A DNA stretch of 7,010 nucleotides from Bdellovibrionales bacterium (lineage in GTDB: Bacteria; Bdellovibrionota; Bdellovibrionia; Bdellovibrionales; JAMPXM01), in assembly GCA_005792225.1 (NCBI GenBank), contig SXSP01000237.1, positions 1-7,010 of the forward strand, in the 5' to 3' direction. The stretch's first letter is position 1, and the number at the start of each line of letters is the position of its first letter. Shown here piece by piece: positions 1-5,780 of this stretch. A program made the position numbers and the translations under genes. The notes under the pieces were generated by a model that was not told where the DNA came from, did no database searches, and was given only the letters and a program-made list of their open reading frames with translations.

Positions 1-37
1 GAAAACCTCCATGGATGAACCATAACCAAAAAATAAA

Positions 38-454
38 GTGAAAGTTGACGGCGAACAGGAAAAAGGAAATCCCGAGCTTTGTCAAATCGCGCGTCTTTCG
101 GCAAAATCAGAGTATATGCTCGGTCTCTTCCAGAGTCTTCTCTATGTTCTTAAGCGTTCGCGTGAACCGAAGCGACCTCGGCCCACGCGCATCACAATTT
201 TGGAATCGCAAAACCCGGCGTACGTCTTTGGCCCTCAAGTCGCGCAGGTGATGGGTTGGGAGCATTTCGACGCTCGCAACGGTGTCGCGTTCAAAGAAAC
301 TGGGCCGACGGTCGTTTCGCGGGATCGGTCCTATATTTCCGTACCGAGTCGCGATGGCTTGACAGTCCGCGTGGACGACGTGTGTGATTTAAGAAACAAC
401 GTTGATCCCCACGCGTGTCTTCGAGCCATCATGTTGAAGCTTCGAGACCGGTGA
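38..454 (+). CDS. Small basic protein of unknown function
   Basis: I do not recognise this protein. From the GTG at 38 it is 138 residues. An in-frame ATG at 116 would give 112 residues starting MLGLFQSLLY, and neither start has a good Shine-Dalgarno, so the N-terminus is uncertain. There is no signal peptide and no convincing membrane span. A basic stretch (KRSREPKRPRPTR) is followed by a mixed region that looks folded (FGPQVAQVMGW), and there are two cysteines near the C-terminus (DVC and HAC). Codon use from about 116 onward is rich in G/C at third positions, like the neighbouring genes, and no competing minus-strand frame spans the region. Both support a real gene. It ends 30 bp before the exported beta-ladder protein on the same strand, so co-transcription is likely. 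Upstream bases 1-37 are AT-rich with stops in the forward frames. Confidence 0.55.
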   Translation: MKVDGEQEKGNPELCQIARLSAKSEYMLGLFQSLLYVLKRSREPKRPRPTRITILESQNPAYVFGPQVAQVMGWEHFDARNGVAFKETGPTVVSRDRSYISVPSRDGLTVRVDDVCDLRNNVDPHACLRAIMLKLRDR

Positions 455-469
455 AGATGCCACTCCAAT

Positions 470-475
470 GGAAGG
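470..475 (+). promoter_or_regulatory. Shine-Dalgarno for the exported beta-ladder gene
   Basis: GGAAGG lies 9 nt ahead of the ATG at 485 and fixes this start. The ATG is also followed directly by a proper signal peptide. Confidence 0.7.
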
Positions 476-484
476 CGGTGCGCT

Positions 485-1552
485 ATGAATTTGTCACGAC
501 GACTCTACCTCACGCTCGTTACTTTGCCCTTCGGCCTCGCAGTTGCCTTCATGGCTCCGAACGCCTACGCGGCCCCGAAAGAAGTTCGTTACAAAGAAAT
601 TCCCCTCGAACTTAAATCTGGCGATCGGATCCTCATCTCGGGAATTCGCGGGACGATTCGCCTCAATGGCGAATCGCAGGGGCCGGCGGTTCTACGCGCA
701 TCAAAGACTCTCGCGGACAAGGCCGGCACGGAAGCTGCGGATCGATTTGAAGCCCTCTCCTTTTCGATGAAGCGTGACGGATCAACGATCACGATCGAAG
801 CCAAGGGACCCGACACGAAGATCGGCTGGGGAGCGTGGTTGAAGTCAAATACGAACCCCGAACTCGTACTCGAGCTGAAGACGCCGGCAGTCCCCATTGA
901 GGTTTCTCTGCATGAGGGGCTGATCGCCGTTCAAAATTGGAATGAGTCGATCGCCGCCTCCGTCGTCTCGGGCACGATTAAAACCGTAAAAACAGAAGGG
1001 AACTTGCGGGCGCAGGCCCAGCGGGGTGAAGTGCGCATCGAATCGCATAAGGGACCTGCCGAAGTCGACAGCTTCGGAGCGAAACTGACCGTCCAAGAAA
1101 TGGAAGGTGCTCTCGATCTCACGAATTTTGGCGGTGAAACGAGCCTCGCCCGTGTTCAAGGCCGCGTACAAATGCTCTCGCACGCAGGGGCGAGCAGCAT
1201 CTCAAAATCTTCCGGATCGCTCGAATTCGCGAACGGCCGCGGAGCTTTGAACCTCTCCGAATTCGACGGACCGGTCCGCGGGCGCACGGAACTCGGCTCG
1301 GTTGTCGTAGGAGTTGAGGGTGAAGCTGAAGTCGACGTGGATTCCGACAAAGGGAACGTGGCCGTCCGCTTGCCCGCGAATTCCGGCGCATCGTTACGTC
1401 TTCACACCGAAGATGGCGGAATCGTCGCTCCCGAGGACATCCGAATGACCACATCCTCCACGCATCGCGCGGCCGTAGGGCGTTTGCCGGGAGATGGGCC
1501 CAAAGGGATCGTCGCGGTTCGGAGCAAAACGGGCGCGATCCGAGTCCGTTAA
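485..1552 (+). CDS. Exported DUF4097-like beta-ladder protein
   Basis: This is a 355-residue protein with an N-terminal signal peptide: a basic start (MNLSRR), a hydrophobic core at about residues 8-25, and a likely signal peptidase I site at AYA-AP (after residue 29). The mature protein should be periplasmic or surface-exposed. From about residue 140 to the end it is a ladder of short beta-strands separated by Gly/Ser turns (GNLRAQAQRGEVRIES, GALDLTNFGGETS, GSVVVGVEGEAEVDVDS), ending in TGAIRVR. This pattern is typical of DUF4097-type right-handed beta-repeat domains. No catalytic motif is visible. Family members often have no known reaction, and a structural or envelope-associated role is inference. 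It follows the small basic gene by 30 bp and probably shares its transcript. The family call rests on repeat style only. Confidence 0.8.
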   Translation: MNLSRRLYLTLVTLPFGLAVAFMAPNAYAAPKEVRYKEIPLELKSGDRILISGIRGTIRLNGESQGPAVLRASKTLADKAGTEAADRFEALSFSMKRDGSTITIEAKGPDTKIGWGAWLKSNTNPELVLELKTPAVPIEVSLHEGLIAVQNWNESIAASVVSGTIKTVKTEGNLRAQAQRGEVRIESHKGPAEVDSFGAKLTVQEMEGALDLTNFGGETSLARVQGRVQMLSHAGASSISKSSGSLEFANGRGALNLSEFDGPVRGRTELGSVVVGVEGEAEVDVDSDKGNVAVRLPANSGASLRLHTEDGGIVAPEDIRMTTSSTHRAAVGRLPGDGPKGIVAVRSKTGAIRVR

Positions 1553-1598
1553 GTCGGGAAGAAATCACGTTTCTCGAGGGTTTAGGGCCATAAAGCCA

Positions 1599-1628
1599 TT
1601 GACTGAGCTTGGAAATTCAATCAACGAT
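1599..1628 (+). promoter_or_regulatory. Weak candidate promoter for the Lys/Ala-rich gene
   Basis: TTGACT at 1599-1604 matches a sigma70 -35 box in five of six bases. The best -10 at 18 bp spacing is AACGAT at 1623-1628, which is a poor match. If real, transcription would begin at about 1635-1636, on the ATG, giving a leaderless message. There is no Shine-Dalgarno before that ATG, which is compatible. The poor -10 keeps confidence low. Confidence 0.25.
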
Positions 1629-1635
1629 AGCGGCC

Positions 1636-2595
1636 ATGCAAAAGATCAAAAAGGCCCTCAAGAAATTGGCGCACCTTGGCACAAGCCGGCCCTCCGTAAA
1701 GCTGGCTGCCAAATCCGCTAAACCTGCCAAAAAATCGGTCCCGGCGGCGCAAGCCGCTAAAAAAGCGCCGGCGGCGAAAAAGAAGTCGCAGCCCGCGCAT
1801 CCGCCGAAAAAAGCGGCAGGGAAGAAGCCGGCAGCCAAAGAGGTCCAAGTGATAAAGAAGTCTTCGGCACCGAAGGCGTCAGCGGCGCTGAAACCCCAGC
1901 CGGTCAAAGACGTGCCGAAGAAAAAAGCTCCCGTAGCGGCTTCTCCCGCTCCAAAAGCAGCGGCGAAGGCGCCCGAGAAACATGCAGAGAAATCCGCCGA
2001 CAAGGGAGCCGATCGCGCACCCACGGCTGAAAAGGGCGAAAAGAAATACGCCAAAAAAGCCGGCGACGGTGAAGCGCCAAAGAAAAGTGTCGAGAAGAGC
2101 GCCGAGAAAATCACCGACAAAGGTTCCGCTGAAGAAACTCAGACGGCGAAGCCGGCGAAAGCTCGGAAGTCGCAAGACGACGAGTCGCGCGGCCAGCAAG
2201 ACGCGGCGAACGACGCCGAAGTTGTTCTGACGGACGCCGAGGGACGCCGGTACTGCCGCGTAAAAGATTGCGATCAAATCGCGAGTGTCGATGGCGGATA
2301 CTGCCGTTACCACTACCTCCTGTACTGGAGAAACATCCAAAATCGCAAAAAGATCCTCTCCGAAGGTAAACTTGAGCGCTACATCGAGGAGCTCACCGCG
2401 AGATACCCCGATAAATACCTCGAGCTTCTTCGTAAGGACCTCCGCTCCGAGAAAGACTTCATGGCGGCGATCCAAGAACTTGAGATCGACGATTCCGGTG
2501 TTGATACGGAATTCGAAGACGAAGCTCAGTCCTATCTCGACGAAGTTCGCGGGATGGGAAGCGAGCCCGCAAACGATCGCGAAGAAGACTTCTAA
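1636..2595 (+). CDS. Histone-H1-like Lys/Ala/Pro-rich protein with C-terminal CX4CX10CX2H zinc-finger-like domain
   Basis: Starting at the ATG at 1636, this is a 319-residue two-part protein; an in-frame TTG at 1609 would add nine residues. Residues 1 to about 190 are low complexity, dominated by Lys, Ala and Pro with Glu/Asp further in (AKPAKK, APAAKKK, EKSAEK), like histone H1 tails and bacterial AlgP/HctA-type tails. Such tails are usually disordered and bind DNA or other polyanions. Residues about 200-319 look folded. Cys207, Cys212, Cys223 and His226 form CX4CX10CX2H in the context YCRVKDC...GGYCRYHY. This resembles the short zinc motif (C-x-V-x-G-C ... G-L-C-x-x-H-Y) of many phage and bacterial proteins. 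Helical segments follow (LERYIEELTARYPDKYLELL), then an acidic end. A nucleoid-associated or nucleic-acid-binding role is inferred. The gene stands alone and is closed by a strong terminator. Confidence 0.85.
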   Translation: MQKIKKALKKLAHLGTSRPSVKLAAKSAKPAKKSVPAAQAAKKAPAAKKKSQPAHPPKKAAGKKPAAKEVQVIKKSSAPKASAALKPQPVKDVPKKKAPVAASPAPKAAAKAPEKHAEKSADKGADRAPTAEKGEKKYAKKAGDGEAPKKSVEKSAEKITDKGSAEETQTAKPAKARKSQDDESRGQQDAANDAEVVLTDAEGRRYCRVKDCDQIASVDGGYCRYHYLLYWRNIQNRKKILSEGKLERYIEELTARYPDKYLELLRKDLRSEKDFMAAIQELEIDDSGVDTEFEDEAQSYLDEVRGMGSEPANDREEDF

Positions 2596-2637
2596 GATCG
2601 AGTCGCAATCAAAACTGGTTTAGTTACTGGTTGGGTC

Positions 2638-2668
2638 AAAGAGGCGCTGAGAGATCAGCGCCTTTTTT
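2638..2668 (+). terminator. Rho-independent terminator
   Basis: GGCGCTGA (2643-2650) and TCAGCGCC (2655-2662) form a perfect 8-bp stem around a GAGA tetraloop, followed by six T (2663-2668). The upstream AAAGA can pair with the T run and extend the stem. It lies 47 bp after the stop of the Lys/Ala-rich gene and separates it from the membrane-protein gene. Confidence 0.95.
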
Positions 2669-2688
2669 ATTTCCCGGAGTGCGAGCGG

Positions 2689-2697
2689 TGCTATCAT
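2689..2697 (+). promoter_or_regulatory. Extended -10 promoter for the membrane-protein gene
   Basis: TGCTATCAT (2689-2697) reads as an extended -10 element (TG-N-TATCAT). A start about 7 nt further on falls on the GTG at 2704. No good -35 is seen at 17 bp, which extended -10 promoters can do without. The terminator just upstream means this gene needs its own promoter, and there is little other room for one. Confidence 0.45.
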
Positions 2698-2703
2698 TGC
2701 TTC

Positions 2704-4488
2704 GTGAACAAGACGAATTGGCTGCTCCGAAATTGGTGTTACATAACACTTCTCGCTCTCATCGCGCTCTTTGCCTGCCATAATTGGTACGGGCCCGATA
2801 TCTGGTACCACATGACTTGGGGAAGAGATGTCATCGAAACGCGGTCGTTCTGGCCGATCCAACGGTCCCTTCTAGAACAACCGGTTTTGGCCAACATCTA
2901 TTGGATCTTCCAAACGATGATTTACGGGTTGTATGAACTCGGCGGCGTCGCAATCGTGACGACGTTCTTCGTCGTGCTCTGGATTGTGATCTCGGTCATT
3001 TGGATTCGGCTCGCCGGGCTTCATCGGGCGAGCGCGTGGTTCGGTCCATTTTTTCTTCTTACATTTGCGCTCTGCCTACAGATGCGATTCGATCAACGGC
3101 CCGAGGTTTTCTCGTATTTTTTCCTCGTGGTCCAGCTCGTCATCTTAACTCGCGTGAATCTCGACGAGAGACCGTCGTTCCAGACGCTCGCCGGCCTCTT
3201 CGTGATCGAAGCCGTCTTCGCCAATTGCCACGGCTATTTCGCACTGGGCCCGATGATTGGTGGAGCGCTCTTTGTGTCGGTCGTCCTTTCACCCGAGAGG
3301 AAAAACATCGCGCGCTATCGATCGGCCGGATTGATTTTTCTTGCGCTCGGGTTTGGATCACTCGTGAGTCCCTTCGGCATCAACGCGTGGCGCTTGGTCT
3401 TCGCCTATCGCGAAGTCGGAATCGCGATGCGCGATACAAACGTCGAAATGTTTCCGACCTCGCGAATTTATCTCAATCCGCCCATGATCCTTTTCTGGAT
3501 CAATTGGGTGCTGATCACGCTCTATGCCTCCTGGTCGGTCGTGAGAAAACGATATATTTTTGAATCGATCATCGCGCTCGCGGGTGCTTGGTTGGGTTTT
3601 AAGATGTTCCGAAATATTCCGCTCTTCCTCATCTTTGCGGCGCCGCTGACTCGTCACCTTGTGGCCGCACTCGAGTCGGGAGTTCTCCCGAAACTCAGGG
3701 CCATTCCGAACCTGGTTCCAAATTCCGCTTATGCGTTAACGGCATTCGTGCTTTCAGTTTTTGTCGTTTCCGGCGGCTACCATCGCTCCATCATGAGCCT
3801 CACGACATTTGGATTCGGAGTGGAGCCCGCATCTTACCCCATTGGCGCCACGCGATTTCTGCAGTCGATTGACTTTAAGGGGCGAGTCTTCTGTGATTCT
3901 TACGACGGTGGATACTTGGAATTCATGATGCCGCACTTGAAAATCGCGGGTGATTCGTACTTCCTTGATTCCGAGGTGACGCTCCGTTTTTTCGACGCCA
4001 TCAAGAAACCTCAGATCCTCTTAGAGGAACACGCCAAGCATCGTTTCGACGCTCTCCTGATTAATATCGAGAATTCAGATGTCTTGGATGTCATCCGGAA
4101 GAGCCCCGAATGGGTGCTCGCTGACTCGGATTCGCACCGAACGGTTTACCTGAGATCGAATGAGTTCGCTCGCTTTCAGCGCAAACCCGCGGACGGAAAT
4201 CATTTCGTTGATCGCGATCTCCGCCACTGGATGTACGCTTTCTCACCGGTCACCTGGATTCAGATCGCACTGAAAACGGGAGACGTAGGGCTTGCGGAAA
4301 AACTGGTGTCTGAATATTCCGGTGCCGATCATCTCCCTTCGACTTTCGTTCGCGGGGCGATGATTGCGGGAATGATCCATCAAAATCGCGATCTTTTTGA
4401 GCGAGCTCTCAAGCTTCGAAATCAAAGTTACGAGAGCGAACCCGGAGATTTCTCCGCCATCGACAAAATGGCTTCGGGCGTTCGTTAG
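2704..4488 (+). CDS. Polytopic membrane protein, GT-C-type glycosyltransferase-like
   Basis: This 594-residue inner-membrane protein has roughly 11-13 hydrophobic spans between residues 12 and 358, then a soluble part. Motif order matches a family of large bacterial GT-C-like membrane proteins: D32-x-W34-x-H36 followed by G40-R41 in the first external loop (family style D-x-W-W-H-x-x-x-G-R), RP at 132-133, N174-x-H176-G177, SPFG at 222-225, RN-x-P at 303-306, and CDSYDGGYLE (397-406), which parallels the family's N-x-Y-x-W-G-G-Y-L element. GT-C enzymes move sugars from polyprenyl-phosphate donors on the outer face of the membrane; this activity and its substrate are inferred. The C-terminal ~100 residues (TGDVGLAEKL onward) look helical and TPR-like. 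GTG at 2704 is the only sensible start because the first span begins at about residue 12. No Shine-Dalgarno precedes it. Confidence 0.8.
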   Translation: MNKTNWLLRNWCYITLLALIALFACHNWYGPDIWYHMTWGRDVIETRSFWPIQRSLLEQPVLANIYWIFQTMIYGLYELGGVAIVTTFFVVLWIVISVIWIRLAGLHRASAWFGPFFLLTFALCLQMRFDQRPEVFSYFFLVVQLVILTRVNLDERPSFQTLAGLFVIEAVFANCHGYFALGPMIGGALFVSVVLSPERKNIARYRSAGLIFLALGFGSLVSPFGINAWRLVFAYREVGIAMRDTNVEMFPTSRIYLNPPMILFWINWVLITLYASWSVVRKRYIFESIIALAGAWLGFKMFRNIPLFLIFAAPLTRHLVAALESGVLPKLRAIPNLVPNSAYALTAFVLSVFVVSGGYHRSIMSLTTFGFGVEPASYPIGATRFLQSIDFKGRVFCDSYDGGYLEFMMPHLKIAGDSYFLDSEVTLRFFDAIKKPQILLEEHAKHRFDALLINIENSDVLDVIRKSPEWVLADSDSHRTVYLRSNEFARFQRKPADGNHFVDRDLRHWMYAFSPVTWIQIALKTGDVGLAEKLVSEYSGADHLPSTFVRGAMIAGMIHQNRDLFERALKLRNQSYESEPGDFSAIDKMASGVR

Positions 4489-4823
4489 AGCGTGGAATGG
4501 GTGAGAATCTCGTGTTTCGAACGAGATGGATCGCAAAAAAAGCGAACTTCACGTGAACTGAATTCCTGAAGCACGTTGAGCTGACACTGAAAAGGCGCGG
4601 AATAAAGTCGGAAGAACGACTCGCAAGCTGAGGCCCTCTCTGACTCGGTGAAAGCGAGGTAGATGGGACCGGCGGCCTCAACCAGTTCCAGCGTGCAAGC
4701 GCCGGCCTCGTCGACCGCCGAAAACGCGTTTGTAACTTGCAGACCGGAATGAGGAGCCTTCGCGCAGCCCGAGAGTAGGGCTGAGAGAGCGACGGGGATG
4801 ATGAGGGTGCGGAGAGCGTTCAC
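4485..4823 (-). CDS. Small Cys-rich outer-membrane-type lipoprotein
   Basis: This is a 112-residue protein from a GTG at 4823, with a strong AGGAGG at 4830-4835 (minus strand) 6 nt upstream. The N-terminus is a type II signal: a basic start (MNALR), a hydrophobic core, and the lipobox L-S-G-C with the lipidated cysteine at residue 20. The next residue is Ala, not Asp, which by the usual Lol rule favours the outer membrane. The mature part has four further cysteines (43, 67, 80, 97), enough for two disulfides in the periplasm, and no recognisable domain. It is convergent with the membrane-protein gene, and the two stop codons share bases 4486-4487. Function unknown. The lipoprotein assignment is firm. 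Confidence 0.85.
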   Translation of the reverse strand: MNALRTLIIPVALSALLSGCAKAPHSGLQVTNAFSAVDEAGACTLELVEAAGPIYLAFTESERASACESFFRLYSAPFQCQLNVLQEFSSREVRFFCDPSRSKHEILTHSTL

Positions 4824-4829
4824 GGGGGT

Positions 4830-4835
4830 CCTCCT
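4830..4835 (-). promoter_or_regulatory. Strong Shine-Dalgarno for the lipoprotein gene
   Basis: CCTCCT on the plus strand reads AGGAGG on the minus strand, 6 nt before the GTG at 4823. It fixes a non-ATG start. Confidence 0.8.
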
Positions 4836-4842
4836 CGAGCCT

Positions 4843-4890
4843 AGAAGCTTGCAATCTTCAAGGCCGGGGCGTGAACCCGTGAAAGCTTCT
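4843..4890 (-). repeat. Inverted repeat in the lipoprotein leader region
   Basis: AGAAGCTT at 4843-4850 and AAGCTTCT at 4883-4890 are perfect reverse complements separated by 32 bp. A smaller CGGG/CCCG pair (4865-4868 and 4876-4879) lies inside. The repeat sits just upstream of the lipoprotein ribosome site, so it could fold in the leader RNA or be an operator. No T run follows, so it is not an intrinsic terminator. Confidence 0.5.
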
Positions 4891-4896
4891 GTATTG

Positions 4897-4902
4897 CTTA
4901 TA
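4897..4902 (-). promoter_or_regulatory. Candidate -10 box for the lipoprotein gene
   Basis: On the minus strand this reads TATAAG followed by CA, the same octamer as the -10 of the acidic-protein gene at 5678-5683. At 16-18 bp upstream there is no recognisable -35 (GGAATC-like), so an activator or read-through from the acidic-protein gene may be needed. Confidence 0.3.
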
Positions 4903-4908
4903 GCGGCG

Positions 4909-4932
4909 GATCCGCGTCCGATTCCGCGGATC
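4909..4932. repeat. GC-rich inverted repeat between the lipoprotein and acidic-protein genes
   Basis: GATCCGCG at 4909-4916 and CGCGGATC at 4925-4932 are a perfect 8-bp inverted repeat with an 8-base loop. It overlaps the 10-bp palindrome GCGGATCCGC (4906-4915). It lies 32 bp past the stop of the acidic-protein gene on the minus strand. The hairpin would be stable, but no T run follows in that direction. It could be a 3'-end stabiliser, a Rho-related structure or a protein site. Confidence 0.45.
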
Positions 4933-4964
4933 GTTCCTAGATATTGGCCAAAACTTCGGAAGCG

Positions 4965-5609
4965 TCAGGCGTCGGAAGGCTCGCCTTCGTCTTTCAGTTT
5001 TTGGTAGCGGCCCGAGCGGATCGCCTTCTGAATTTCCAGTGCAAGTTCGTTGTCGACGTCGGCGTTGGCGAGGGCATCCTCGCTCCTTTGGGTCTCGTGA
5101 ACGAGCTGCTTCTCCAAAAGCCCCAAGATGCGATCGGCTTCTTCTTCAAGGCGGGTGTTCACGGTGGAGTGCTGCAGGAAAACGATGTCCTCTTCGAATT
5201 CGTAAGCACGCCAGTGGAGGGGGACGTCGATCTCTTCCTCATCGCCGAGCTCGAAGTACTCTTCCATCAAACTTCCGAGGGCATCGATGCAGACGTAGAG
5301 GCGCTCCATCGTCTTATCCTCGGTGTTTTCGGTGGCATCGTCAGGACCGTCATCGGTGTCGGCCTCGTTGCGTTTGGGGAGGTCCATGGAGGCTTCAAAA
5401 TTGATTTGCTTGAGGCGACCCGACTCGAGGAAGCCCACGCGCATGACGACTTCTTCGGGATAAATGCGTCCGTCGACGAGAAACTCGCCGTATTGGGCTT
5501 CCGTTTTAAACTGATTCTCGAACACGGTTTTAATCTTAGCGGCGAACTCGGAGGGGAGGTCAGTCCACGTCGTGGATGTGGGGCGACGGGGAGTCAAGTT
5601 TGCGCTCAT
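4965..5609 (-). CDS. Soluble acidic protein of unknown function, divergent from miaB
   Basis: I do not recognise this 214-residue protein. The ATG at 5609 is chosen because AAAGGTG sits 6 nt upstream; an in-frame GTG at 5618 lies inside that ribosome site and would add only three residues. There is no signal peptide or membrane span, so it should be cytoplasmic. A folded N-terminal part (about residues 15-78, with PEEVVMRVGFLESGRLKQ) is joined by a strongly acidic, disordered-looking linker (about 80-97) to a second folded part (about 100-150: MERLYVCIDALGSLMEEYFE, then LHWRAYEFEED). A Glu-rich helix that may form a coiled coil (about 153-175) and a charged tail follow. The protein is very rich in Glu and Asp. 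It has its own promoter overlapping that of miaB. The opposite strand is also open but lacks these signals. Confidence 0.8.
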   Translation of the reverse strand: MSANLTPRRPTSTTWTDLPSEFAAKIKTVFENQFKTEAQYGEFLVDGRIYPEEVVMRVGFLESGRLKQINFEASMDLPKRNEADTDDGPDDATENTEDKTMERLYVCIDALGSLMEEYFELGDEEEIDVPLHWRAYEFEEDIVFLQHSTVNTRLEEEADRILGLLEKQLVHETQRSEDALANADVDNELALEIQKAIRSGRYQKLKDEGEPSDA

Positions 5610-5622
5610 GTGATTCACCTTT
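5610..5622 (-). promoter_or_regulatory. Ribosome-binding region of the acidic-protein gene
   Basis: The minus strand reads AAAGGTG, then six bases, then ATG at 5609. This favours the ATG over the GTG at 5618. Confidence 0.65.
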
Positions 5623-5655
5623 GTTCGACCGATCGGGGTTTCGCCCGAAGGATAT

Positions 5656-5684
5656 TTGACAAGCCAAATGAGGGCTGCTTATAT
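5656..5684 (+). promoter_or_regulatory. Sigma70-type promoter of miaB
   Basis: A perfect -35 TTGACA (5656-5661), a 17-bp spacer and TTATAT (5679-5684), or TATATC with an 18-bp spacer, form a strong promoter. Transcription should begin near 5691, giving a leader of about 60 nt. This also rules out the in-frame ATG at 5668, which lies between the two boxes. Confidence 0.75.
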
Positions 5685-5706
5685 CTCGAATCCACTTAAG
5701 ACACAA
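5678..5706 (-). promoter_or_regulatory. Promoter of the acidic-protein gene, overlapping the miaB promoter
   Basis: On the minus strand, TTGTGT (plus 5701-5706) and TATAAG (plus 5678-5683) are separated by exactly 17 bp. Its -10 box shares five bases with the miaB -10. The start would fall near 5671, giving a leader of about 60 nt. Confidence 0.6.
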
Positions 5707-5780
5707 TGCAGAAGTCAGCGAAAAAACTCGGGCTTTCAAGGCGGTTGGACTGTGCTGAATCAAGATATTGGCCAGGGTGA
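5706..5780 (+). other. Possible 24-codon leader ORF overlapping the miaB start
   Basis: The ATG at 5706 opens a frame of 24 codons (MQKSAKKLGLSRRLDCAESR, then YWPG) ending with TGA at 5778-5780, in a different frame from miaB and running past its GTG at 5752. It starts about 15 nt after the predicted transcription start. The ribosome site is weak (TTAAG). It could be a coupled leader peptide or a chance ORF. Confidence 0.25.

Noticed and set aside
45..251. Short plus-strand frame overlapping the first gene
   Set aside because: It has no ribosome site and less gene-like codon use, and it ends inside the longer frame that continues to 454.
1553..1598. Possible terminator after the beta-ladder gene
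   Set aside because: Only a GGC/GCC pair around CATAAA is visible, too short and without a T run, so read-through toward the next gene is possible.
1617..2475. Long minus-strand frames opposite the Lys/Ala-rich gene, rich in Phe, Ala and Gly
   Set aside because: They are the complement of AAR and GCN codons. The sense strand has the zinc-type motif and the terminator downstream.
3000..3563. Plus-strand Arg-rich frame inside the membrane-protein gene
   Set aside because: It is an out-of-frame shadow of a gene with clear membrane spans and family motifs.
4906..4932. GC-rich hairpin as an intrinsic terminator of the acidic-protein gene
   Set aside because: No T run follows it on the minus strand, so it is kept only as an inverted repeat.
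5668..5670. ATG in frame with miaB as an earlier start
   Set aside because: It lies between the -35 and -10 boxes, lacks a ribosome site, and would add 28 residues not expected in MiaB.
4944..5699. Plus-strand open frame of 251 codons across the acidic-protein gene
   Set aside because: It mirrors the minus-strand gene, which has a ribosome site, a promoter and a more natural protein composition. The plus frame has no ribosome site and runs through the shared promoter region.
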